Of a stretch of 64,000 nucleotides of DNA, positions 51,415 to 61,330 are shown piece by piece. The translations under genes were made by a program, and so were the position numbers. Every line of letters begins with the position of its first letter. Position 1 is the stretch's first letter. The notes below the pieces were generated by a model. It ran no database searches and was not told the DNA's origin. It saw only the letters and a program-made list of their open reading frames with translations. Source of the stretch: Cinclus cinclus (taxonomy: Eukaryota; Chordata; Aves; Passeriformes; Cinclidae); the NCBI RefSeq assembly GCF_963662255.1, contig NC_085052.1:37954654-38018653 (forward strand), in the 5' to 3' direction.

Positions 51415-54400
51415 TTGGGTCACAATGGTTCCTTGCTTCTCTTAACCTCTGTGGTGTCACAATGCATTCCATGCCATTTTAGGCCACTTGGTCTTACAAT
51501 GAACCATTTGATTCTTGGCCTCCATGGTGTCATAATGGTTCCTTGTTTCTACTGGGCCCCATGCTGTCACAATTCATCCCTGGCCCTTTTACGCCCCCTG
51601 GTGTCAAATGGGATCCTGGGATTATTAGCCTCCATTGGGTCACAATGGATCCTTGCTTCTCTTAACCCCTGTGGTGTCACAATGCATCCCGTGCCCTTTT
51701 AGGCCACTTGGTGTTACAATGAATCATTTGATTCTTGGCCTCTATGGTGTCATAATATTTCCATGTTTTTCTTTTGCCCCATGCTTTCACAATTCATCCC
51801 TGGCCCTATTACAACCCCTGGTGTCACAATGGATAATTATATGGTTAGCCTGCATTGGGTCACAATGGATCCTTGCTTCTCTTAACCTCTGTGCTGTCAC
51901 AATGCATCCCATGCCCTTTTAGGCCACTTGATGTCACAATGAATCATTTGATTCTTGGCCTCCATGGTGACATAATAGATCCTTGATTCTATTGGTCCCC
52001 GTGCTGTAACAATTCATCCCTGGCCCTTTTTATACCCCCTGGTGCCACAAGGGATCATTAGATTGTTAGCCTGCATTGGGTCACAATGGTTCCTTGCTTT
52101 TCTTAACCCCTGTGGTGTCACCATGCATCCCATGCCCTTTTAGGCCACTTGGTGTTACAATGAATCATTTGATTCTTGGCCACAATGGTGTCATAATATT
52201 TCCATGTTTTATTGTGCCCCATGCATTCACAATTCATCCCTGGCCCTTTTTATACCCCCTGGTGTCACAATGGATCATTAGATTGTTAGCCTCCATTGGG
52301 TCACAATGTTTCCTTGCTTCTCTTAACCTCTGTGGTGTCACAATGCATTCCAAGACCTTTTAGGCCACTTGGATTTACAATGAACCATTTGATTCTTGGC
52401 CTTCATGGTGTCATAATGGTTCCCTGTTTCTACTGGGCCCCATGCTGTCACAATTCATCCCTGGCCCTTTTACGCCCCCTGGTGTCAAATGGGATCCTGG
52501 GATTATTAGCCTCCATTGGGTCACAATGGATCCTTGCTTCTCTTAACCCCTGTGGTGTCACAATGCATCCCATGCCCTTTTAGGCCACTTGATGTCACAA
52601 TGAATCATTTGATTCTTGGCCTCCATGGTGGCATAATTGTACCAGGTTTTAATTGGGCCCCATGCTTTCACAATTCAGCCCTGGCCCTTTTGGGCCCATT
52701 GGTGTCACAGGGGACCATTAGATTGTTAGCCTCCATTGGGTAACAATGGATCCTTGCTTCTCTTAACCCCTGTGGTGTCACAATGCATCCCATGCCCTTT
52801 TAGGCCACTTGATGTCACAATGAATCATTTGATTCTTGGCCTCCATGGTGACATAATACATCCTTGCTTCTATTGGTCCCCATGCTGCAACAATTCATCC
52901 CTGGCCCTTTTTATACCCCCTGGTGTCACAAGGGATCAATAGATTGTTAGCCTGCATGGGGTCACAATGGTTCCTTGCGTCTCTTAACCCCTGTGGTGTC
53001 ACAATGCATCCCATGAACTTTTAGGACACTTGGTGTTACAATGAATCATTTGATTCTTGGCCTCTATTGTGTCATAATATTTCCATGTTTTTATTGTGCC
53101 CCATGCTTTCACAATTCATCCCTGGCCATATTACAACCCCTGGTGTCACAATGGATCATTAGATTGTTAGCCTGCATTGGGTCACAATGGTTCCTTGCTT
53201 CTCTTAACCTCTGTGGTGTCACAATGCATTCCAAGCCCTTTTAGGCCACTTGGTCTTACAATGAACAATTTGATTCTTGGCCGTCATGGTGTCACAATGG
53301 TTCCTTGCTTCTATAGGTCCCCATGCAGTCAGAGTTCATCCGTGGTCCTTTTTATACCCCCTGGTGTCACAAGGGATCATTAGATTGTTAGCCTGCATTG
53401 GGTCACAATGGTTCCTTGCTTCTCTTAACCCCTGTGGTGTCACAATGCATCCCATGCCCTTTTAGGCCACTTGGTGCTACAATGAATCATTTGAGTCTTG
53501 GCCTCTATGGTGACATAATATTTCAAGGTTTTAATTGGGCCCCATGCTTTCACAATTCATCCCTAGCCCTATTACAACCCCTGGTGTCACAATGGATCAT
53601 TAGATTGTTAGCCTCCATTGGGTCACAATGGTTCCTTGCTTCTCTTAACCTCTGTGGTGTCACAATGCATTCCATGCCCTTTTAGGCCACTTGATGTCAC
53701 AATGAACCATTTGATTCTTGGCCTCCATGGTGTCATAATGGTTCCTTGTTTCTACTGGGCCCCATGCTGTCACAATTCATCCCTGGCCCTTTTACGCCCC
53801 CTGGTGTCAAATGGGATCCTGGGATTATCAGCCTCCATTGGGTCACAATGGATCCTTGCTTCTCTTAACCCCTGTGGTGTCACAATGCATCCCGTGCCCT
53901 TTTAGGCCACTTGGTGTTACAATGAATCATTTGATTCTTGGCCTCTATGGTGTCATAATATTTCCATGTTTTTCTTTTGCCCCATGCTTTCACAATTCAT
54001 CCCTGGCCCTATTACAAACCCTGGTGTCACAATGGTTCATTAGATTGTTAGCCTGTATTGGGTCACAATGGTTCCTTGCTTCTCTTAGCCCCTGTGGTTT
54101 CACAATGCATCCCATGCACTTTTAGGCCACTTGATGTCACAATGAATCATTTGATTCTTGGCCTCCATGGTGACATAATAGATCCTTGATTCTATTGGTC
54201 CCCTTGCTGTAACAATTCATCCCTGGCCCTTTTTATACCCCCTGGTGCCACAAGGGATCATTAGATTGTTAGCCTGCATTGGGTCACAATGGTTCCTTGC
54301 TTCTCTTAACCCCTGTGGTGTCACCATGCATCCCATGCCCTTTTAGGCCACATGGTGTTACAATGAATCATTTGATTCTGGGCCACAATGGTGTCATAAT

Positions 54401-54719
54401 ATTTCCATGTTTTTATTGTGCCCCTTGCTTTCACAATTCATCCCTGGCCCTTTTTATAGCCCCTGGTGTCACAATGGATCATTAGATTGTTAGCCTGCAT
54501 TGGGTCACAATGGTTCCTTGCTTCTCTTAACCTCTGTGGTGTCACAATGCATCCCATGCCCTTTTAGGCCACTTGATGTCACAATGAATCATTGGATTCT
54601 TGGCCTCCATGGTGGCATAATAGATCGTTGCTTCTAATGGTCCCCGTGCTGTAAAAATTCATCCCTGGCCCTTTTACGCCCCCTGGTGTCACAAGGGATC
54701 ATTAGATTGTTAGCCTGCA
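51415..54719 (+). repeat. 15-monomer (3,305-bp) unit, copy 1
   Basis: Tandem with 54,720-57,803. Domain-specific monomers (TATTTCCATGTTTT, CCCTATTACAACCCC) alternate with general ones. Marks shared with copy 2 are GGATAATTATATGG, GCCTGCATGGGGTC, AGGACACTTGG, GATCGTTGCTTCTAATGG and GTAAAAATTC. Copy 1 has one monomer (around 54,120-54,340) that copy 2 lacks. Confidence 0.88.
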
Positions 54720-57700
54720 TTGGGTCACAATGGTTCCTTGCTTCTCTTAACCTCTGTGGTGTCACAATGCATTCCATGCCATTTTAGGCCACTTGGTCTT
54801 ACAATGAACCATTTGATTCTTGGCCTCCATGGTGTCATAATGGTTCCTTGTTTCTACTGGGCCCCATGCTGTCACAATTCATCCCTGGCCCTTTTACGCC
54901 CCCTGGTGTCAAATGGGATCCTGGGATTATTAGCCTCCATTGGGTCACAATGGATCCTTGCTTCTCTTAACCCCTGTGGTGTCACAATGCATCCCGTGCC
55001 CTTTTAGGCCACTTGGTGTTACAATGAATCATTTGATTCTTGGCCTCTATGGTGTCATAATATTTCCATGTTTTTCTTTTGCCCCATGCTTTCACAATTC
55101 ATCCCTGGCCCTATTACAACCCCTGGTGTCACAATGGATAATTATATGGTTAGCCTGCATTGGGTCACAATGGATCCTTGCTTCTCTTAACCTCTGTGCT
55201 GTCACAATGCATCCCATGCCCTTTTAGGCCACTTGATGTCACAATGAATCATTTGATTCTTGGCCTCCATGGTGACATAATAGATCCTTGATTCTATTGG
55301 TCCCCGTGCTGTAACAATTCATCCCTGGCCCTTTTTATACCCCCTGGTGCCACAAGGGATCATTAGATTGTTAGCCTGCATTGGGTCACAATGGTTCCTT
55401 GCTTTTCTTAACCCCTGTGGTGTCACAATGCATCCCATGCCCTTTTAGGCCACTTGGTGTTACAATGAATCATTTGATTCTTGGCCACAATGGTGTCATA
55501 ATATTTCCATGTTTTATTGTGCCCCATGCATTCACAATTCATCCCTGGCCCTTTTTATACCCCGTGGTGTCACAATGGATCATTAGATTGTTAGCCTCCA
55601 TTGGGTCACAATGTTTCCTTGCTTCTCTTAACCTCTGTGGTGTCACAATGCATTCCAAGACCTTTTAGGCCACTTGGACTTACGATGAACCATTTGATTC
55701 TTGGCCTTCATGGTGTCATAATGGTTCCTTGTTTCTACTGGGCCCCATGCTGTCACAATTCATCCCTGGCCCTTTTACGCCCCCTGGTGTCAAATGGGAT
55801 CCTGGGATTATTAGCCTGCATTGGGTCACAATGGATCCTTGCTTCTCTTAACCCCTGTGGTGTCACAATGCATCCCATGCCCTTTTAGGCCACTTGATGT
55901 CACAATGAATCATTTGATTCTAGGCCTCCATGGTGGCATAATTGTACCAGGTTTTAATTGGGCCCCATGCTTTCACAATTCAGCCCTGGCCCTTTTGGGC
56001 CCATTGGTGTCACAGGGGACCATTAGATTGTTAGCCTCCATTGGGTAACAATGGATCCTTGCTTCTCTTAACCCCTGTGGTGTCACAATGCATCCCATGC
56101 CCTTTTAGGCCACTTGATGTCACAATGAATCATTTGATTCTTGGCCTCCATGGTGACATAATACATCCTTGCTTCTATTGGTCCCCATGCTGCATCAATT
56201 CATCCCTGGCCCTTTTTATACCCCCTGGTGTCACAAGGGATCAATAGATTGTTAGCCTGCATGGGGTCACAATGGTTCCTTGCGTCTCTTAACCCCTGTG
56301 GTGTCACAATGCATCCCATGAACTTTTAGGACACTTGGTGTTACAATGAATTATTTGATTCTTGGCCTCTATTGTGTCATAATATTTCCATGTTTTTATT
56401 GTGCCCCATGCTTTCACAATTCATCCCTGGCCATATTACAACCCCTGGTGTCACAATGGATCATTAGATTGTTAGCCTGCATTGGGTCACAGTGGTTCCT
56501 TGCTTCTCTTAACCTCTGTGGTGTCACAATGCATTCCAAGCCCTTTTAGGCCACTTGGTCTTACAATGAACAATTTGATTCTTGGCCGTCATGGTGTCAC
56601 AATGGTTCCTTGCTTCTATAGGTCCCCATGCAGTCAGAGTTCATCCGTGGTCCTTTTTATACCCCCTGGTGTCACAAGGGATCATTAGATTGTTAGCCTG
56701 CATTGGGTCACAATGGTTCCTTGCTTCTCTTAACCCCTGTGGTGTCACAATGCATCCCATGCCCTTTTAGGCCACTTGGTGCTACAATGAATCATTTGAG
56801 TCTTGGCCTCTATGGTGACATAATATTTCCACGTTTTTATTGTGCCCCATGCTTTCACAATTCATCCCTAGCCCTATTACAACCCCTGGTGTCACAATGG
56901 ATCATTAGATTGTTAGCCTCCATTGGGTCACAATGGTTCCTTGCTTCTCTTAACCTCTGTGGTGTCACAATGCATTCCATGCCCTTTTAGGCCACTTGAT
57001 GTCACAATGAACCATTTGATTCTTGGCCTCCATGGTGTCATAATGGTTCCTTGTTTCTACTGGGCCCCATGCTGTCACAATTCATCCCTGGCCCTTTTAC
57101 GCCCCCTGGTGTCAAATGGGATCCTGGGATTATCAGCCTCCATTGGGTCACAATGGATCCTTGCTTCTCTTAACCCCTGTGGTGTCACAATGCATCCCCT
57201 GCCCTTTTAGGCCACTTGGTGTTACAATGAATCATTTGATTCTTGGCCTCTATGGTGTCATAATATTTCCATGTTTTTCTTTTGCCCCATGCTTTCACAA
57301 TTCATCCCTGGCCCTATTACAAACCCTGGTGTCACAATGGTTCATTAGATTGTTAGCCTGTATTGGGTCACAATGGTTCCTTGCTTCTCTTAGCCCCTGT
57401 GGTGTCACAATGCATCCCATGCCCTTTTAGGCCACTTGGTGTTACAATGAATCATTTGATTCTGGGCCACAATGGTGTCATAATATTTCCATGTTTTTAT
57501 TGTGCCCCATGCTTTCACAATTCATCCCTGGCCCTTTTTATAGCCCCTGGTGTCACAATGGATCATTAGATTGTTAACCTGCATTGGGTCACAATGGTTC
57601 CTTGCTTCTCTTAACCTCTGTGGTGTCACAATGCATCCCATGCCCTTTTAGGCCACTTGATGTCACAATGAATCATTTGATTCTTGGCCTCCATGGTGGC

Positions 57701-57803
57701 ATAATAGATCGTTGCTTCTAATGGTCCCCGTGCTGTAAAAATTCATCCCTGGCCCTTTTACGCCCCCTGGTGTCACAAGGGATCATTAGATTGTTAGCCT
57801 GCA
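54720..57803 (+). repeat. 14-monomer (3,084-bp) unit, copy 2, one monomer deleted
   Basis: The offset to copy 1 is 3,305 bp up to about 57,330 and 3,084 bp from 57,363 on, so one monomer (221 bp) is missing between these points. Diagnostic differences from copy 1 include GTGTCACAATGC/GTGTCACCATGC, TTGGACTTACGATG/TTGGATTTACAATG and CTGCATCAATTC/CTGCAACAATTC. Confidence 0.88.
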
Positions 57804-59658
57804 TTGGGTCACAATGGTTCCTTGCTTCTCTTAGCCCCTGTGGTGTCACAATGTATCCCATGCCCTTTTAGGCCACTTGGTGTTACAATGAATCATTTGA
57901 GTCTTGGCCTCTATGGTGTCATAATATTTCCATGTTTTTATTGTGCCCCATGCTTTCACAATTCATCCCTGGCCCTTTTTATACGGCCTGGTGTCACAAT
58001 GGATCATTAGATTGTTAGCCTGCATTGGGTCACAATGGTTCCTTGCTTCTCTTAACCTCTGTGGCGTCACAATGCATTCCAAGACCTTTTAGGCTACTTG
58101 GACTTACAATGAACCATTTGATTCTTGGCCTTCATCGTATCATAATGGTTCCCTCTTTCTACTGGGCCCCATGCTGTCACAATTCATCCCTGGCCCTTTT
58201 ACGCCCCCTGGTGTCAAATGGGATCCTGGGATTATTAGCCTGCATTGGGTCACAATGGATCCTTGCTTCTCTTAACCCCTGAGGTGTCACAATGCATCCC
58301 ATGCCCTTTTAGGCCACTTGATGTCACAATGAATCATTTGATTCTTGGCCTCCATGGTGACATAATAGATCCTTGCTTCTATTGGTCCCCGTGCTGCAAC
58401 AATTCATCCCTGGCCATTTGTATACCCCCTGGTGCCACAAGGGATTATTAGATTGTTAGCCTGCATTGGGTCACAATGGTTCCTTGCGTCTCTTAACCCC
58501 TGTGGTGTCACAATGCATCCCATGCCCTTTTAGGACACTTGGTGTTACAATGAATCATTTGATTCTTGGCCTCTATTGTGTCATAATTTTTCCATGTTTT
58601 TATTGTGCCCCATGCTTTCACAATTCATCCCTGGCCGTTTTTATATCCCCTGGTGTCACAATGGATCATTAGATTGTTAGCCTGCATTGGGTCACAATGG
58701 TTCCTTGCTTCTCTTAACCTCTGTGGTGTCACAATGCATTCCAAGACCTTTTAGGCCACTTGGTCTTACAATGAACCATATGATTCTTGGCCTTCATGGT
58801 GTCACAATGGTTCCTTGCTTCTATAGGTCCCCATGCTGTCACAGTTCATCCGTGGTCCTTTTGCGCCCCCTGGTGTCAAAAGGAATTCTTAGATTGTTAG
58901 CCTGCTTTGGGTCACAATGGTTCCTTGCTTCTCTTAACCCCTGTGGTGTGACAATGCATCCCATGCCCTTTTAGGCCACTTGATGTCACAATGAATCATT
59001 TGATTTTTGGCCTCCATGGTGGCATAATTGTACCAGGTTTTAATTGGGCCCCATGCTTTCACAATTCATCCCTGGCCCTTTTGGGCCCATTGGTGTCACA
59101 GGGGACCATTAGATTGTTGGCCTCCATTGGGTAACAATGGATCCTTGCTTCTCTTAACCTCTGTGGTGTCACAATGCATCCCATGCCCTTTTAGGCCACT
59201 TGATGTCACAATGAATCATTTGATTCTTGGCCTCCATGGTGACATAATAGATCCCTGCTTCTATTGGTCCCCGTGCTGCAACAATTCATCCCTGGCCATT
59301 TGTATACCCCCTGGTGCCACAAGGGATTATTAGATTGTTAGCCTGCATTGGGTCACAATGGTTCCTTGCGTCTCTTAACCCCTGTGGTGTCACAATGCAT
59401 CCCATGCCCTTTTAGGACACTTGGTGTTACAATGAATTATTTGATTCTTGGCCTCTATTGTGTCATAATTTTTCCATGTTTTTATTGTGCCCCATGCTTT
59501 CACAATTCATCCCTGGCCCTTTTTATATCCCCTGGTGTCACAATGGATCATTAGATTGTTAGCCTGCATTGGGTCACAATCGTTCCTTGCTTCTCTTAAC
59601 CTCTGTGGTGTCACAATGCATTCCATGCCCTTTTAGGCCACTTGATGTCACAATGAAC
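57804..59658 (+). repeat. Satellite with an 882-bp (4-monomer) partial duplication
   Basis: About 8 monomers. The segment at about 58,290-58,690 recurs at about 59,170-59,570 at an offset of 882 bp (4 monomers). Both copies share CCATTTGTATACCCC, CTTGCGTCTCTTAACC, AGGACACTTGG and CATAATTTTTCCATG. No gene or other element. Confidence 0.78.
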
Positions 59659-61330
59659 CATTTGATTCTTGGCCTCCATGGTGTCATAATGGTTCCTTGT
59701 TTCTATTGGGCCCCATGCTGTCACAATTCATCCCTGGCACTTTTACGCCCCCTGGTGTCAAATGGTATCCTGGGATTATTAACCTCCATTGGGTCACAAT
59801 GGTTCCTTGCTTCTCTTAACCCCTGTGGTGTCACAATGCATCCCATGCCCTTTTAGGCCACTTGGTCTTACAATGAACCATTTGATTCTTGGCCTTCACG
59901 GTGTCATAATGGTTCCTTGCTTCTATAGGTCCCCATGCTGTCAGAGTTCAGCCATGGAACTTTTTCGACCCCTGGTTTCAAAAGGGATCATTAGATTGTT
60001 AGCCTGCATTGGGTCACAATGGTTCCTTGCTTCTCTTATCCCCTGTGGTGTCACAATGCATCCCATGCCCTTTTAGGCCACTTGATGTCACAATGAAACA
60101 TTGGATTCTTGGCCTCCATGGTGTCATAATGGTTCTTTGTTTCTATTGGGCCCCATGCTTTCACAATTCATCCCTGCCCCTTTTACGCCCCCTGGTGTCA
60201 AATGGGATCCCGGGATTATTAGCCTCCATTGAGTCACAATGGATCCTTGCTTCTCTTAACCCCTGTGGTGTCACAATGCATCCCATGCCCTTTTAGGCCA
60301 CTTGATGTCACAATGAATCATTTGATTCTTGGCCTCCACGGTGGCATAATAGATCCTTGCTTCTATTGGTCCCCGTGCTGTAACAATCCATCCCTGGCCC
60401 TTTTTATACGCCCTGGTGCCACAAGGGAGCATTAGATTGTTAGCCTGCATTGGGTCACAATGTTTCCTTGCTTCTCTTAACCTCTGTGGTGTCACAATGC
60501 ATTCCAAGACCTTTTAGGCCACTTGGTCTTACAATGAACCATTTGATTCTTGGCCTTCATGGTGTCATAATGGTTCCTTGCATCTATAGGACCCAATGCA
60601 GTCAGAGTTCATCCGTGGTCCTTTTCCCCCCCTCTGGTGTCAAAAGGGATTCTTAGATTGTTAGCCTGCATTGGGTCACAATGGTTCCTTGCGTCTCTTT
60701 ACCCCTGTGGTGTCACAATGCATCCCATGCCCTTTTAGGCCATTTGGTGTTACAATGAATCATTTGATTCTTGGCCTCTATGGTGTCATAATATTTCCAT
60801 GTTTTTATTGTGCCCCATGCTTTCACAATTCATCCCTGGCCCTATTACAACCCCTGGTGTCCCAGGGGACCATTAGATTGTTAGCCTCCATTAGGTAACA
60901 ATGGATCCTTGCTTCTCTTAACCTCTGTGGTGTCACAATGCATTCCAAGACCTTTTAGACCACTTGGTCTTACAATGAACCATTTGATTCTTGGCCTCCA
61001 TGGTGTCATAATGGTTCCTTGATTCTATAGGTCCCCATGCTGTCAGAGTTCATCCGTGGGCCTTTTGCGCCCCCTGGTGTCACAAGGGATCATTAGATTG
61101 TTAGCCTGCATTGGGTCACAATGGTTCCTTGCTTCTCTTAGCCCCTGTGGTGTCACAATGCATCCCATGCCCTTTTAGGCCACTTGATGTCACAATGAAT
61201 CATTTCATTTTTGGCCTCCATGGTGGCATAATTGTACCAGGTTTTAATTGGGCCCCATGCTTTCACAATTCATCCCTGGCCCTTTTAGGCCCATTGGTGT
61301 CACAGGGGACCATTAGATTGTTAGCCTCCA
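59659..61330 (+). repeat. Leading part of the 45-monomer unit, copy 2
   Basis: Copy of 49,743-51,414 at +9,916 bp. I noticed no base difference on reading, although this was not a computed alignment. The left boundary is sharp: 59,658 is C where 49,742 is T, and upstream sequence differs. Confidence 0.9.
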
